A stretch of DNA of 64,000 bases from Phyllobacterium sp. T1293 (GCF_020731415.2 NZ_CP088273.1:1307001-1371000); one strand, 5' to 3'; counted from the first letter of the stretch, positions 28,117-39,192 are shown. The notes: generated from the sequence alone by a model not told the origin. Numbers and translations are program-made.

Positions 28117-28776
28117 TTACAGAACAACCACTTCGGTGCCGACACTGACGCGGTTGTAAAGATCGATCACGTGATCATTGACCATGCGGAAGCAACCGTT
28201 CGAAGCGGAGCTGCCGATAGTCCAGGGCTGCACGGTACCGTGAATGCGAATATAGGTATCCTTGTTGCCCTGTGAAAGGTACAGCGCGCGGGCGCCAAGA
28301 GGATTGCCCGGACCGCCATCCATGCCGTTCTCATACTGGGCATAATGCTTTGGTTCACGCTGGATCATTTCCTTGGTCGGAATCCAACGGGGCCATTCGC
28401 GCTTGGTGCGGATTTCAGCAGTGCCCTTGAATTCAAGACCTTCCTTGCCGACAGCAATACCATAACGGCGCGCCGTGCTTGAAGATTCAACCAGATAGAG
28501 GAATTTTTCCTTCGGATCGATCACGATCGTGCCAGTTTTGTACCCGGTAAAGGCAACATCCTGCGGCAAATATTTGGGATCAAGCGAATAGTTGCGCTTG
28601 GCAGCAACACGTGCTGGCTTGCGGGCCTGCGAAACCTTGGTGGGCTTTGCCGTAGAAGCTGTTGGTGTTGCATCGACAGCAGGCGCTGCCGTCTCGTTGA
28701 CTACAGATTGCGCGGATGCTGGTCCGGCCAATGCCAGAGCAGAGATTCCAATAAGCAGAGAGCGACGTGAAATCAT
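28117..28776 (-). CDS. L,D-transpeptidase (YkuD domain)
   Basis: A 219-residue periplasmic enzyme. The ATG at 28776 gives the signal peptide MISRRSLLIGISALALAGPASA; an ATG at 28809 would hide it. A Thr/Pro/Lys-rich linker precedes the YkuD domain (about 85-219), which has the catalytic HGTVQPWTIGSSASNGCFRM pattern with the active Cys and its conserved HG and S-x-G-C-x-R. Such enzymes make 3-3 cross-links in peptidoglycan or, in this order, can link outer-membrane beta-barrel proteins to peptidoglycan. Confidence 0.93.
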   Translation of the reverse strand: MISRRSLLIGISALALAGPASAQSVVNETAAPAVDATPTASTAKPTKVSQARKPARVAAKRNYSLDPKYLPQDVAFTGYKTGTIVIDPKEKFLYLVESSSTARRYGIAVGKEGLEFKGTAEIRTKREWPRWIPTKEMIQREPKHYAQYENGMDGGPGNPLGARALYLSQGNKDTYIRIHGTVQPWTIGSSASNGCFRMVNDHVIDLYNRVSVGTEVVVL

Positions 28777-28983
28777 AGTGTTAGTTCCCGGATAGTATGC
28801 ATGCGCCATCAGCGGCGCTTGCCCGGCCCTCTAGGCCAAACCTGATTATGGCGTACCCGAAGACTGCTTTCTTCTCAATGCAAATCACCGTGAAGAATGA
28901 GGCAGACTGATTCTTCACCCGCAAGGGTTGCGGAAGCGCAACACATTTGCTGCGTGTCCGCAAAGATTCACTTTTTCAGCCCG

Positions 28984-29466
28984 TTACTGGGAATTTGGAA
29001 CAGGATTGGCAGGCTGCGCCGGTGTAACCGGTGCTGCTGGTGCAGGCGCTGTTGATTCGGCAGGTGCTGGCGCTGCTGGCGCAGGAGCGCCCGAAGCCGG
29101 TGCGTTTGCATCCGAAGCTGGTGGCGTCGTCGTTGGCGCACCCGGAAGCTGATTAAGAATACCGCCGGAACCTGCTGGCTGTCCGCCCGTTGCGGGCTGG
29201 CCACCGGTTGTTGTCGGAATACGGTTCAGAATATCCGTTGGGCTTTCCGCATAGCGCGACATGATGCCAAGCGCCAAAGATGTGATGAAAAAGCCCGTTG
29301 CAAGGATTGCCGTTGCCCGTGTCAGCACATTGGCTGCACCGCGCGCGCTCATGAAACCTGAGCCACCGCCAATTCCAAGACCGCCGCCTTCAGAGCGCTG
29401 CATGAGCACAACTCCAACGAGGGCAAGTACAATCAGAAGATGAATGACGATAACGACGGTTTGCAT
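28984..29466 (-). CDS. secG: Preprotein translocase subunit SecG
   Basis: A 160-residue protein. Two transmembrane helices (VVIVIHLLIVLALVGVVLMQ and LTRATAILATGFFITSLALG) flank the conserved cytoplasmic loop RSEGGGLGIGGG / FMSARGAANVL. The C-terminal 85 residues are Pro/Ala-rich and of low complexity, longer than in E. coli SecG but common in rhizobia. It aids SecA-driven export at SecYEG. It is 102 bases after tpiA. Confidence 0.95.
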   Translation of the reverse strand: MQTVVIVIHLLIVLALVGVVLMQRSEGGGLGIGGGSGFMSARGAANVLTRATAILATGFFITSLALGIMSRYAESPTDILNRIPTTTGGQPATGGQPAGSGGILNQLPGAPTTTPPASDANAPASGAPAPAAPAPAESTAPAPAAPVTPAQPANPVPNSQ

Positions 29467-29568
29467 GGGGTATTTTCTGCTTTCTAGGTGTCGGACGCGG
29501 CTCTTTACACCGTATCTCGCAATAAACCAAGCCCGTGAATTGACAGTTTTCTCGGCTGTTGGGGCCTT

Positions 29569-30333
29569 TTAGAGCGAATGATATGCTTCACAGATGGCCA
29601 GGAAGTCCGCAGCTTTCAAGCTTGCACCGCCAACAAGGGCGCCATCGACGTTGTCAATACCGAGAAGTTCAACCGCATTGGATGGTTTGACCGAGCCGCC
29701 ATAAAGGATACGCAGTTTCGCGCCTTCTCCGCCAAAACGCTTGATCAAAGCCGCGCGGATCGAGGCGTGAACCTCGCGCACATCGTCAGCAGTTGGCGTC
29801 AGACCTGTGCCGATGGCCCAGACGGGTTCATAGGCAATAACAGTATTTTTGGCCACGGCCCCATCAGGAATGGAGCCTGCAAGCTGTGTCGCGATCACAT
29901 CAAGTGTCGCACCGGATTTGCGCTGCGCCTCGGTTTCACCAATGCAGATAATGGCGACGAGCCCCGCACCCCAGGCAGCAGCGGCCTTGGCATTGACCAT
30001 TGCATCGGTCTCGCCATGGTCGGTACGGCGTTCCGAGTGACCGACGATCACATGGGATGCGCCAGCGTCTTTCAGCATATCGGCAGACACATCACCCGTA
30101 TGCGCACCCGACTTCTTTGCATGGCAATCCTCGCCGCCAATGGCCAGCGCCTCGCCTTCCACCGACTGGGCAGCGCGGAAGACAAGCGTAGCGGGCACAC
30201 AGATCAGTCCGTCGATCTTCTCGCCAATCGCCGAATTGGGCCTGTTGACGATCATGCGCAGTTCATCCAGAGACTCTCCGGTCCCGTTCATTTTCCAATT
30301 GCCAGCAACGAGTGGACGGACATCAGGGGTCAT
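29569..30333 (-). CDS. tpiA: Triosephosphate isomerase
   Basis: A 254-residue TIM barrel that interconverts dihydroxyacetone phosphate and glyceraldehyde 3-phosphate. It has the substrate lysine in GNWKMNG, the catalytic His in VIGHSERR, the catalytic Glu in [11 protein letters not shown], and the phosphate loop YGGSVKPSN. Its start lies 315 bases from the divergent ppiD-like gene, in a space with two palindromic repeats. Confidence 0.98.
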   Translation of the reverse strand: MTPDVRPLVAGNWKMNGTGESLDELRMIVNRPNSAIGEKIDGLICVPATLVFRAAQSVEGEALAIGGEDCHAKKSGAHTGDVSADMLKDAGASHVIVGHSERRTDHGETDAMVNAKAAAAWGAGLVAIICIGETEAQRKSGATLDVIATQLAGSIPDGAVAKNTVIAYEPVWAIGTGLTPTADDVREVHASIRAALIKRFGGEGAKLRILYGGSVKPSNAVELLGIDNVDGALVGGASLKAADFLAICEAYHSL

Positions 30334-30443
30334 TCGGCGTTCCTCAAGACGATAGATTTGATGATTTCTCGGTTATTTGATTGTCTGACTAGCAAATTCA
30401 CTTGATAAAGCAATCGACACAAGCCCTCCATGACGCTATTCCC

Positions 30444-30520
30444 CTAGTGGAGCGAATTTGACATTCGCATCCTTCGTGACATCAAGCGCGGAGCGAATGT
30501 CAAATTCAAAGCTCCACTAG
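30444..30520. repeat. Palindrome C (TTTGACATTCGC family)
   Basis: A 77-base near-perfect palindrome. The left arm starts CTAGTGGAGCGAATTTGACA and the right arm, inverted, starts CTAGTGGAGCTTTGAATTTG; the cores are TTGACATTCGC/GCGAATGTCAA. It lies between tpiA and the ppiD-like gene. Confidence 0.88.
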
Positions 30521-30537
30521 AACCATAGAGTTGCTTG

Positions 30538-30605
30538 TGGTCCTTTTATTCTGACATTTGCCTTAATGGCTGTATCAGCGGGATGCAAATGTCAGAATCG
30601 GACCA
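30538..30605. repeat. Palindrome D (TCTGACATTTGC family)
   Basis: A 68-base palindrome with ends TGGTCC/GGACCA and cores ATTCTGACATTTGC / GCAAATGTCAGAAT, 17 bases from palindrome C and 43 bases before the ppiD-like gene. The C-D pair repeats the arrangement of the A-B pair near eno. The rest of 30334-30648 holds no gene. Confidence 0.85.
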
Positions 30606-30648
30606 TGAGGCAATTCTTTTGAGCCTCATACTGTTACGGTGACTTTCT

Positions 30649-32541
30649 ATGCTCGATTCTTTGCGCGATGTGGCCCAGACCTGGGTAGCTAAGGTACTTC
30701 TCGGTCTTCTTGGCATCAGTTTTGTTGGCTGGGGCGTGTCCAATACAATTCTCAGCGCCGTTGGCAATGGTTCCGCCATCAGCGCCGGTAGCTCGAAAGT
30801 TTCCCCGGTCGAGTATCGCCTAGCCTATGATCGCCAGCTTGCATCGCTGCAGCAGCGCTTTGGCCAGCGGTTTACCCGTGAACAGGCCGATGCCATTGGT
30901 GTGAGCAATCAGGTGCAGTCGCAGCTGGTTGCCGGTGTGGTTCTTGATGAAGAGGCCCGCAAGATGTCGCTCGGTCTTTCCAAAGACCGTCTGGCACAGC
31001 TTGCCGCCGAAGACCCTGCTTTTCAGGGCCCCGACGGTCGTTTCAATCCTGCACAGTTTGATGCCATATTGCGCAATGCCGGCATGACCCCGCAGGGTTA
31101 TCTCGACAGCCGCAGCAAGATTGCGCGCCGCCAGCAGATCGTCGAAGCCGTGGCCGACGGCATTACAGTGCCCGATACACTGCTCAAGGCCGTAGCCACC
31201 TATAAGGGTGAATCGCGCACCATCGATTATGTATCGATGCCGAAATCATTCATCACCGACATTCCCGCGCCAAGCGATGCGGATCTGAAGACCTATTTCG
31301 ATGCAAACAAGGAAGCTTACGGCGCTCCGCAGTACCGCAAGATCACCTATGTAAAGCTCGAACCAAAAGATATTGCTGATGAGGCATCGGTTTCGCCTGA
31401 GGAAATCAAGGCTGAATACGACAAGAACATCGCCCGCTATACCTCGCCGGAAACCCGCACCATCGAGCAATTGACCTTTGCCAATGCTGAAGCGGCCAAG
31501 GCAGCGCATGATCGTCTGGCTGGCGGGACTTCGTTCGAAGACGAAGTAAAAGCTGAGGGTAAGACCATGAACGATGTGGGTCTTGGCACCTTCCAGCGCA
31601 ATGCCCTGCCCGACCAGACCATTGCTGATGCAATCTTCAAAATGCAGGCTGGCAATGTCAGCGATGTGCTTACCGGCGCCTTTGGCCCGGTCATTGTTCG
31701 CGTAACCGCCGCGACACCTGAAGTGGTCAAGCCGCTGGCTGACGTCGAGAAGGATATTCGTGAAACGATTGCCCTGACCCTCGCCGCTACATCGGTCATG
31801 TCCGTGCATGATGCCTATGAAAATGCCCGCGCCGATGGTGCGACCATGGCGGATGCTGCGGCCAAGCAGAATCTGAAAATGGTGACGATTGACGCCGTTG
31901 ATCAGTCTGGCCGCGGACCGGATGAAAAGGAAATTCCCAATATTCCGTTCGGAGAAAACCTGCTGACCGCCGCTTTCCTTGCCGATCAGGGTTTTGATAA
32001 TGAGCCGCTCAATGTCGGACCAAACAGTTTCCTTTGGTATGATGTTGCAGGCATTACGCCTGCACGGGAACGCACGCTTGATGAAGTGAAGGCGCGTGTG
32101 ACGGAAAACTGGCGCACAGCCGAGCTTGAAAAGCGTCTGAACGAAAAAGCCGAGGAAGTGCGCAAGCGCGTTGCTGCGGGTACCTCGCTTGACGATATTG
32201 CTGCCGAACTCAAACTCACCAAGGAAACCAAGCGTGGCATCACGCGCCAGTCCAAGGACACGGATCTGGGTGAAGGCGGCGTTGCCTCGGTGTTTGATGG
32301 CGCCGATGGTCTGGTTGGTGTAACCGAATCTGCGGCTGATCAGTCGAAGCTGATCTTCAAGGTTACGGAATCAATTGAACCGATGAATGTGGGTGCGGAT
32401 TCGCTGAGTAAAGCCGAGAAAGATTCGTTCAACTCGCGGCTCTCCGACGATCTGCTCGACCAGTTGGTCATGCAGTTGCAGACCGTCTACCCCGTATCCA
32501 TCAACAAGACTGTTATTGATCAGGCGCTCGCCCGCCAATGA
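30649..32541 (+). CDS. ppiD: Periplasmic peptidyl-prolyl isomerase, PpiD/SurA-type
   Basis: A 630-residue membrane-anchored folding factor. One N-terminal helix (about 13-33, VLLGLLGISFVGWGVSNTIL) is followed by a SurA_N-like helical region (about 45-190), a parvulin-type domain (about 235-365; KITYVKLEPKDIADEASVSP...), and a long helical C-terminal part. The anchored plan is that of PpiD, which helps proteins leaving the Sec channel. It begins a plus-strand run with trpD (18 bases after its stop), as in related genomes. Confidence 0.9.
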   Translation: MLDSLRDVAQTWVAKVLLGLLGISFVGWGVSNTILSAVGNGSAISAGSSKVSPVEYRLAYDRQLASLQQRFGQRFTREQADAIGVSNQVQSQLVAGVVLDEEARKMSLGLSKDRLAQLAAEDPAFQGPDGRFNPAQFDAILRNAGMTPQGYLDSRSKIARRQQIVEAVADGITVPDTLLKAVATYKGESRTIDYVSMPKSFITDIPAPSDADLKTYFDANKEAYGAPQYRKITYVKLEPKDIADEASVSPEEIKAEYDKNIARYTSPETRTIEQLTFANAEAAKAAHDRLAGGTSFEDEVKAEGKTMNDVGLGTFQRNALPDQTIADAIFKMQAGNVSDVLTGAFGPVIVRVTAATPEVVKPLADVEKDIRETIALTLAATSVMSVHDAYENARADGATMADAAAKQNLKMVTIDAVDQSGRGPDEKEIPNIPFGENLLTAAFLADQGFDNEPLNVGPNSFLWYDVAGITPARERTLDEVKARVTENWRTAELEKRLNEKAEEVRKRVAAGTSLDDIAAELKLTKETKRGITRQSKDTDLGEGGVASVFDGADGLVGVTESAADQSKLIFKVTESIEPMNVGADSLSKAEKDSFNSRLSDDLLDQLVMQLQTVYPVSINKTVIDQALARQ

Positions 32542-32559
32542 TTGCTGTGAGATCGAGAA

Positions 32560-33579
32560 ATGGCTGAACTGAAACGTTTCATCGGTATTGCGGCGGCGGG
32601 AAAGGTTCTTTCCCGCGAGGAGGCTGTTGAAGCTTTCGATATCATGATGTCCGGACAGGCCACCCCTGCACAGATCGGCGCCCTGCTGATGGCCCTGCGG
32701 GTGCGCGGTGAACAGGTTGACGAGATTGCAGGCGCCGTCTCCGCCATGCGCTCGAAAATGCTCACCGTAAAGGCGGTGCCCGGCGCTATCGATATTGTCG
32801 GTACGGGTGGCGACCAGTCCGGCTCCTATAATGTTTCAACCTGCGCTGCCTTTGTCGCTGCCGGTGCCGGTGTGCCGGTTGCCAAGCATGGCAATCGCGC
32901 CTTGTCCTCGCGCTCCGGTGCGGCCGATACATTGGCTGCGCTTGGGATTAATATCGAAATCGGTCCGGATCTGATCTCCACCTGCATCAAGGAAGCAGGC
33001 ATTGGCTTCATGTTTGCGCCATCGCATCACCCGGCGATGAAGCATGTGGGCCCTGCCCGCGTTGAGCTTGGAACCCGCACGATTTTCAATCTGCTCGGCC
33101 CTTTGACCAATCCCGCAGGCGTTACGCGCCAGTTGGTTGGTGTTTATGCGCCCGAATGGGTGGAGCCTATCGCGCAGGTGCTGAAGAATCTCGGTTCTGA
33201 ATCCGTGTGGGTTGTGCATGGTGATGGACTTGATGAAATCACCACCGCAGGTGTGACCAAGGTTGCGGCGCTTGAGAACGGTGTTATCCGTACATTCGAG
33301 ATTGAACCGGAGACGTTTGGATTGCGCCGTGTTGATCCACAGGATCTCAAAGGTGGGACTGCCGATGAAAATGCGGTGTCGCTGCTGTCTGTTCTTGATG
33401 GTGCGCATGGTGCCTATCGCGATATCACCCTGTTCAATGCTGGAGCCGGACTGGTTATTGCGGGTGCCGCAGACGATCTGAAAACCGGCATCAGCATGGC
33501 TGCCCATTCAATCGACAGCGGTGCGGCGCGAAATGTGCTAAAGAAGCTGGTCCACGTATCCAACAGCGAGGCAGTCTGA
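32560..33579 (+). CDS. trpD: Anthranilate phosphoribosyltransferase
   Basis: A 339-residue enzyme of tryptophan synthesis that joins anthranilate and PRPP. It shows the PRPP loops [17 protein letters not shown], the [17 protein letters not shown] region, and the anthranilate-side [11 protein letters not shown]. It is followed at 2 bases by trpC. In this group trpE(G) and the trpFBA genes are located elsewhere. Confidence 0.98.
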   Translation: MAELKRFIGIAAAGKVLSREEAVEAFDIMMSGQATPAQIGALLMALRVRGEQVDEIAGAVSAMRSKMLTVKAVPGAIDIVGTGGDQSGSYNVSTCAAFVAAGAGVPVAKHGNRALSSRSGAADTLAALGINIEIGPDLISTCIKEAGIGFMFAPSHHPAMKHVGPARVELGTRTIFNLLGPLTNPAGVTRQLVGVYAPEWVEPIAQVLKNLGSESVWVVHGDGLDEITTAGVTKVAALENGVIRTFEIEPETFGLRRVDPQDLKGGTADENAVSLLSVLDGAHGAYRDITLFNAGAGLVIAGAADDLKTGISMAAHSIDSGAARNVLKKLVHVSNSEAV

Positions 33580-33581
33580 TC

Positions 33582-34400
33582 ATGGTCGATATTCTTCGCA
33601 AGATTGAAGCTTATAAGCGCGAGGAAATTGCCGCCGCCAAGGCGCAGTTTACCGTCGATGAGCTGAAGGCACGGATCGGGGATCAGGAAGCGCCGCGCGG
33701 TTTTCATCAAGCACTCGTGGCAAAGCGTGCGGCCAATGAATTCGGCCTGATTGCGGAAATCAAGAAAGCCAGCCCGTCCAAAGGTTTGATTCGTCCGGAT
33801 TTCAATCCACCCGCATTGGCAAAAGCCTATGAAGAAGGCGGTGCGGCCTGTCTTTCCGTGCTCACCGATGCGCCATCATTTCAGGGGGCACCGGAGTTTC
33901 TGACCAATGCCCGCGCGGCGGTAAGTTTGCCTGCGCTGCGCAAGGATTTCCTGTTCGACACCTATCAGGTGTTTGAAGCCCGCAGTTGGGGTGCCGACTG
34001 TATCCTGATCATCATGGCCAGCGTCGATGATGCATTGGCAAAGGCGCTGGAAGAGACGGCCTTTTCATTGAATATGGATGTGCTCGTTGAAGTACATGAT
34101 GAAGCCGAGATGGAACGGGCACTCAAGCTCACCTCGCCGCTTCTTGGTATCAACAATCGCGATCTGCGCACGTTCAATGTCGATCTTGCCGTATCGGAGC
34201 GGCTTGCCAAAATGGTGCCAGCTGACAAGCTGCTCGTCAGCGAAAGTGGTGTGTTCACCCATGCGGATTGCCAGCGTCTGGCGAAATCCGATATCGGCAC
34301 CTTCCTTGTTGGTGAAAGCCTGATGCGTCAAAGTGACGTGGCCGCTGCAACCCGTGCGCTTCTGCATGGCTCATCGGAACAACAGACAAGCGCCGCATGA
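33582..34400 (+). CDS. trpC: Indole-3-glycerol phosphate synthase
   Basis: A 272-residue TIM barrel that closes the indole ring. It has [14 protein letters not shown] with the catalytic lysines and glutamate, [46 protein letters not shown], and SESGVFT. It is not fused to TrpF. The stop overlaps the moaC start (ATGA). Confidence 0.98.
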   Translation: MVDILRKIEAYKREEIAAAKAQFTVDELKARIGDQEAPRGFHQALVAKRAANEFGLIAEIKKASPSKGLIRPDFNPPALAKAYEEGGAACLSVLTDAPSFQGAPEFLTNARAAVSLPALRKDFLFDTYQVFEARSWGADCILIIMASVDDALAKALEETAFSLNMDVLVEVHDEAEMERALKLTSPLLGINNRDLRTFNVDLAVSERLAKMVPADKLLVSESGVFTHADCQRLAKSDIGTFLVGESLMRQSDVAAATRALLHGSSEQQTSAA

Positions 34401-34885
34401 ACACGACAAAGCTGACCCATCTCGACAGTTCTGGCGCGGCCCATATGGTCGATGTCGGTGATAAGGCCGAGACCGAGCGGGTTGCTGTCGCCGAAGGTTA
34501 TGTGCGGATGCAGCCAGAAACCCTTCATCTCATCCTCACCGGCAATGCCAAGAAGGGTGATGTGATCGGCACGGCCCGTATCGCCGGGATTATGGCCGCG
34601 AAGAAAACCCACGATCTTATTCCGCTTTGCCATCCGCTGCTTTTGAGCAAAATCACAGTCGATATTGATGCGGATACAGCATTGCCGGGCCTGCATGTGC
34701 GCGCCACGGTCAAACTATCAGGGAAAACCGGCGTTGAGATGGAAGCACTGACAGCCGTTTCCATTGCCTGTCTGACCATCTATGACATGGCGAAAGCTGC
34801 CGATAAGGGCATGATAATCCAAGGTATTCGCCTTCTGGAAAAATCCGGAGGCAAATCCGGCGACTGGTCAGCGGACGGGAATTGA
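34397..34885 (+). CDS. moaC: Cyclic pyranopterin monophosphate synthase MoaC
   Basis: A 162-residue enzyme of molybdenum cofactor synthesis; acts after MoaA. Conserved stretches are [20 protein letters not shown] and [20 protein letters not shown], with the catalytic lysine likely in the KAADKGM tail. It overlaps trpC by 4 bases and moeA starts 2 bases after its stop, so the tryptophan and Moco genes share a transcript. Confidence 0.97.
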   Translation: MNTTKLTHLDSSGAAHMVDVGDKAETERVAVAEGYVRMQPETLHLILTGNAKKGDVIGTARIAGIMAAKKTHDLIPLCHPLLLSKITVDIDADTALPGLHVRATVKLSGKTGVEMEALTAVSIACLTIYDMAKAADKGMIIQGIRLLEKSGGKSGDWSADGN

Positions 34886-34887
34886 AC

Positions 34888-36096
34888 ATGGCAGGCCTTC
34901 TTCCCGTTGATGAAGCGCTGCGGCGCATCCTTGCCAATGTTGATCTGCTGGACTCCGAGACTGTAACGCTTGGCGAAGCGGGTGGGCGCGTTCTCGCTGT
35001 AGATTTGCATGCCAAACGCCAGCAACCGCCGTTTGCAGCCTCCGCGATGGACGGTTATGCGGTGCGTGCTGATGATGTGGCCAATGTACCGGTTCGTTTG
35101 AAGCTTGTGGGCCAATCTGCCGCCGGTCATGCGTTTCAGGGCTCGCTGAACGCTGGCGAAGCGGTGCGCATCTTTACCGGTGCGCCAGTACCTGATGGTG
35201 CTGACAGCGTGGTCATTCAGGAAAATACAACTGCCCATGGCGATGAAGTCGAAATTTCCGAGACCATTGCCTTTGGCCGCAACATCCGCAAGGCGGGTCT
35301 CGATTTCAACAGTGGCGACGTGCTGCTCGACGCTGGACGACAGCTTGACTCGTCCGCGCTCGCCCTTGCCGCTTCCGCCGATCACCCGCAATTGTCCGTT
35401 ATCAGGCGTCCGCGTGTAGCGATATTGGCAACCGGTGATGAACTCGTCAGCCCCGGTGAACCCTATCGCCCCGATCAGATCATCGCATCCAACAGTTTTG
35501 GTCTGGCTGAAATCGTGCGCAATGCGGGCGGCATTGCCATTGATCTTGGCATTGCCGAGGATCGTCTGGAAGCGTTGAGCGATGCGCTTGATCGTGCCAT
35601 TGCCGCCAAGGCCGATATTCTGGTGACATTGGGTGGTGCGTCAGTCGGTGATCATGATCTGGTGCAGCCAGCTTTGGCGGCGCGCGGCATGGAACTGGAT
35701 TTCTGGAAGATTGCCCTGCGACCCGGCAAACCGCTGATGTTCGGCCATCTGCAGGGTATGCGCATTCTCGGGCTTCCCGGTAATCCTGTTTCGAGCCTGA
35801 TCTGCGCGCATATTTTCCTGACGCCGCTTATCCGCGCGTTCATGGGATTGCCACATGCGCCTGATCTTCGCGCTGCAGTTCTGGGCATCGACATGCCTGT
35901 TAATGACCAGAGGCAGGATTATATCCGCGCCCGCATCGTTACCGGCGCTGACGGTACATTGACCGCAACGCCGTTTCCCCTGCAGGATTCGTCCATGCTG
36001 AAATTTCTCGCCGACGCCAATGGCCTGATCATTCGCGAGCCGCATGCAACCGCGCTTGCAGCCGGTTCGCCCTGCACCATCCTGATGCTGCGATAG
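34888..36096 (+). CDS. moeA: Molybdopterin molybdenumtransferase MoeA
   Basis: A 402-residue enzyme that inserts molybdate into adenylated molybdopterin. It shows SAMDGYAVRADD near the N terminus, IFTGAPVPDGAD, ILATGDELVSPGEP, TLGGASVGDHD, and LPGNPVSS. The ATG at 34888 is chosen; a TTG at 34882 overlaps the moaC stop. It ends the ppiD-trpDC-moaC-moeA run. In related genomes lexA follows directly; here the thu locus lies between. Confidence 0.97.
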   Translation: MAGLLPVDEALRRILANVDLLDSETVTLGEAGGRVLAVDLHAKRQQPPFAASAMDGYAVRADDVANVPVRLKLVGQSAAGHAFQGSLNAGEAVRIFTGAPVPDGADSVVIQENTTAHGDEVEISETIAFGRNIRKAGLDFNSGDVLLDAGRQLDSSALALAASADHPQLSVIRRPRVAILATGDELVSPGEPYRPDQIIASNSFGLAEIVRNAGGIAIDLGIAEDRLEALSDALDRAIAAKADILVTLGGASVGDHDLVQPALAARGMELDFWKIALRPGKPLMFGHLQGMRILGLPGNPVSSLICAHIFLTPLIRAFMGLPHAPDLRAAVLGIDMPVNDQRQDYIRARIVTGADGTLTATPFPLQDSSMLKFLADANGLIIREPHATALAAGSPCTILMLR

Positions 36097-36180
36097 ACCA
36101 GACCTCTGGAGTCATGGGTCAGTCCACAACTCCAGAGCGGCATTGCCTGAGAGCAACCCAAGGCAATTTTAATACAAGAA

Positions 36181-37230
36181 TCAGGCGGTTATCCGGTGCT
36201 CTTTCCGGTCGCTTTCCGTTACATTGGCAAGATCGATCGCCTTTTGCAACTTAGCCGCATGTCTAAATGATGGCTCAAGGGTTTTGCCCTGTTTGACCGC
36301 CTCGACAAACCGCTGATAGTTCGTTGCAACCGGTTCGACCTCGACCTCTTTCCACGTTGCCGTTTCGACGTCATCGCCAAGGCAGACGAGCAGTTTCGAA
36401 CCGTCATGACGATGCACCACTTCAAACGCACCCTTGTCGCCATAGACGCGCAGACGCAGTTCGTTGACATGCCCCGTGGCCCAGCGGCTTGAATGCACCA
36501 CGCCAAGCGCGCCATTGGTAAAGCTGACAGTCATGGTAAAACTGTCATTGGCATCAAGTTCATATTCGCCAATGCGGTTGTTGGGCGCCTTGTCGAAGGC
36601 TTTAAGACGGCAAAAGACCTCATCGATTTCCGTATCGGTGCCATAAACAACGAAATCGAGAATATGGACACCGACGTCACCGAGCGTGCCATTGGAGCCG
36701 TGCTTTTTCGACAGGCGCCAGAGCCAGCGGCTTTCCGTCTGCCAGTCACCCCACATTTTCGCGACAAGCCAGCTTTGCAGATAAGATGCTTCGACGTGCT
36801 TGACCTTGCCGATCTGGCCGCTTGTCACCAGTTTGCGGGCCGCCTGCAACTGCGCAACATTGCGATAGGTCAGGTTGACCATGCCGACGAGGTTGGCCGC
36901 CTCGATCTTATCGGCCATTTCCTTGGCATCTTCGTAATTGGCTGCAAGCGGCTTCTCACAAAACACGTGTTTTCCTGCCGCGACGCACTGCAAGGTTGTG
37001 GCGTGATGGATACTGTCGGGAGTGACATTGGCGACCGCATCAAACTCGCCCCATGCAAGCGCTTCTTCGAGTGAGGTAAAAGCACGTTCGATATTGTATT
37101 CGGTGCGGAATGCTTCAGCACGGCCGGGATCGACGTCAACCGCACCTGCCAGCGTTACTCCATCGATAGCAGCGAAAGCCTTCGCGTGGGAATTGGCCAT
37201 ACTGCCGGTACCCAAGATCAAAAGACGCAT
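36181..37230 (-). CDS. thuB: Gfo/Idh/MocA-family oxidoreductase ThuB
   Basis: A 349-residue NAD(P)-dependent dehydrogenase. The Rossmann part opens LILGTGSMANSHAKAFAAID; the family motif CEKPLAAN is at about 93-100; the C-terminal alpha/beta domain includes DVGVHILDFVVYG with the likely catalytic His. In Sinorhizobium meliloti the thuAB products are needed to break down trehalose and related disaccharides through 3-keto derivatives. It is the last gene of thuEFGKAB. Confidence 0.93.
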   Translation of the reverse strand: MRLLILGTGSMANSHAKAFAAIDGVTLAGAVDVDPGRAEAFRTEYNIERAFTSLEEALAWGEFDAVANVTPDSIHHATTLQCVAAGKHVFCEKPLAANYEDAKEMADKIEAANLVGMVNLTYRNVAQLQAARKLVTSGQIGKVKHVEASYLQSWLVAKMWGDWQTESRWLWRLSKKHGSNGTLGDVGVHILDFVVYGTDTEIDEVFCRLKAFDKAPNNRIGEYELDANDSFTMTVSFTNGALGVVHSSRWATGHVNELRLRVYGDKGAFEVVHRHDGSKLLVCLGDDVETATWKEVEVEPVATNYQRFVEAVKQGKTLEPSFRHAAKLQKAIDLANVTESDRKEHRITA

Positions 37231-37339
37231 TGGTCCAGTCCTTCAAATGAATGTGCCGCGCACTGAAATCAGGCGCAGGCATTGATATGACAGCTGTTTG
37301 AGGTGGCCGCGCAAACGGCCACCATGTCGGATCAAAATC

Positions 37340-38122
37340 CTAGCGGAAACCTTCCTCGCCAGCCTCATGCAGGCTGCCGCCGCGTGCAGTGAGCGGCTCG
37401 ATAGCCTGTTCAACCGGCACATTCGGCGCAGTATTGAGCAACGGATAGCGATTGGGGTTGTACGCCCAGTTCACCGCATTGCGCAGCACCAGCCCGACAT
37501 TCGCATCGTGATAGGTCGGATAGGTTTCATGGCCGGGGCGGAAGTAAAAAACATTGCCCGCCCCCTTGCGATAGGTAAGGCCCGAACGAAACACTTCACC
37601 GCCCTGAAACCATGACACAAACACCGTTTCAAGCGGTTCCGGCACAGAGAATGGCTCGCCATACATTTCTTCATTTTCCAGCTCGAAATAGCGTGGCAGA
37701 CCCTTGGCGATGGGATGGCCGGGGTTGACCACCCAGAGCCGCTCGCGCTCACCGGCTTCGCGCCAATGCAATGCACAGGGCGAACCCATCAGGCGTTTGA
37801 AAATCTTGGAGAAATGGCCCGAGTGCAGGACAATGATGCCCATGCCTTCCCAAACGCGCTTGGCAACGCGTTCAACGATTTCATCGGCAACATCACCATG
37901 GGCGCGGTGCCCCCACCAGATCAGGACGTCGGTTTCATCCAATGCCTTCTCGGTCAAGCCGTGTTCCGGCTCCTGCAAGGTGGTTGTCTTGACAGAAATA
38001 TTGCCATCGGACTTCAGCAGCTTGGCAATCTGGTTGTGCATGCCTTCAGGATAGATTTCGGCGACGGTCTTGTTCATCTTCTCATGAACATTTTCGCCCC
38101 AAACGAGCGTGCGGATAGTCAT
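37340..38122 (-). CDS. thuA: Trehalose utilisation protein ThuA
   Basis: A 260-residue protein of the ThuA-like family with a class I glutamine-amidotransferase-like fold. It includes [33 protein letters not shown], and [15 protein letters not shown]. ThuA acts on 3-keto-sugars produced by ThuB-type dehydrogenases. It lies 110 bases before thuB and 54 bases after thuK, in the same transcript. Confidence 0.95.
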   Translation of the reverse strand: MTIRTLVWGENVHEKMNKTVAEIYPEGMHNQIAKLLKSDGNISVKTTTLQEPEHGLTEKALDETDVLIWWGHRAHGDVADEIVERVAKRVWEGMGIIVLHSGHFSKIFKRLMGSPCALHWREAGERERLWVVNPGHPIAKGLPRYFELENEEMYGEPFSVPEPLETVFVSWFQGGEVFRSGLTYRKGAGNVFYFRPGHETYPTYHDANVGLVLRNAVNWAYNPNRYPLLNTAPNVPVEQAIEPLTARGGSLHEAGEEGFR

Positions 38123-38176
38123 TTTGTCTTCCTATTCATTGCGTATGCGTGGTTGGGAGGATGCTTTGGTTCAGTC

Positions 38177-39187
38177 TTAGTTTGACGCTGCCGGCCTGCC
38201 CGATTGATCGAAGCGGTGGACATTGTCGTTGATCGGCGAAATATGGAGCAGTTCGCCGGGCTGCTGGCTTGCAGTCCCGTCTTGCCTGACGACAAGCGGG
38301 TCCTTCGCGCCAATATCGATATAGAGATAGGTTTCGGAGCCGAGATTCTCGGAAAGGATCAGCTTGCCATTCCAGGCGCCATCCTTCGGCTTGATTTCGA
38401 GATGCTCGGGCCGCACGCCAAGCGTATGGGCACGATACGTATCGGCGTGCTTTTCCGTCAGGAAATTCATTTTCGGCGAACCGATGAACCCGGCAACGAA
38501 GACCGATTGCGGCTTTTCATAAAGCTCAAGCGGTGTGCCGACCTGCTCGACTATGCCGTCACGCAGCACGCAGATGCGGTCGGCGAGCGTCATTGCCTCC
38601 ACCTGATCGTGGGTAACGTAGATCATTGTGGTTTCGTGCATCTTTGCATGCAGTTTGGCGATCTCAAGCCTTGTCTGCACCCGCAGCGCCGCGTCCAGAT
38701 TGGAAAGTGGCTCATCGAACAGAAACACTTTCGGGTCGCGCACAATGGCCCGGCCAATGGCGACACGCTGACGCTGACCACCGGAAAGCTGCTTTGGCAA
38801 GCGGTCGAGATAGGCGGTGATCTGCAGCATTTCCGCCGCTTCGTTCACACGCCGCTTGATCTCGTCGGCACCGCCCTTGGCGAGTTTCAGACCAAAAGCC
38901 ATGTTGTCGAACACGGTCATATGCGGATAAAGCGCATAGGACTGGAACACCATGGCAATGCCGCGCTGCGATGGGGTCAGGCTGTTGACCACCTTGTCAT
39001 CAAAGGCAAGCGTGCCCGCAGTGATATCCTCAAGCCCGGCGATCAGGCGGAGCAGCGTTGACTTTCCGCAACCGGATGGACCAACGAACACCATGAATTC
39101 GCTTGGGCTGATTTCGAGATCAACGCCCTTGATGACATCGAACGTACCGAAGGACTTGCGAACATTATTGAGATGAATAGCTGTCAT
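38177..39187 (-). CDS. thuK: Trehalose/maltose ABC transporter ATP-binding protein ThuK
   Basis: A 336-residue sugar importer ATPase of the MalK/UgpC type. The nucleotide domain (1-235) has Walker [10 protein letters not shown], signature [14 protein letters not shown], Walker [13 protein letters not shown] and the H-loop VTHDQ; a C-terminal OB-type regulatory domain follows. The ATG at 39187 ([14 protein letters not shown]) is clear; the longer frame overlaps thuG. It is 5 bases after thuG. Confidence 0.96.
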   Translation of the reverse strand: MTAIHLNNVRKSFGTFDVIKGVDLEISPSEFMVFVGPSGCGKSTLLRLIAGLEDITAGTLAFDDKVVNSLTPSQRGIAMVFQSYALYPHMTVFDNMAFGLKLAKGGADEIKRRVNEAAEMLQITAYLDRLPKQLSGGQRQRVAIGRAIVRDPKVFLFDEPLSNLDAALRVQTRLEIAKLHAKMHETTMIYVTHDQVEAMTLADRICVLRDGIVEQVGTPLELYEKPQSVFVAGFIGSPKMNFLTEKHADTYRAHTLGVRPEHLEIKPKDGAWNGKLILSENLGSETYLYIDIGAKDPLVVRQDGTASQQPGELLHISPINDNVHRFDQSGRPAASN

Positions 39188-39192
39188 TTGAA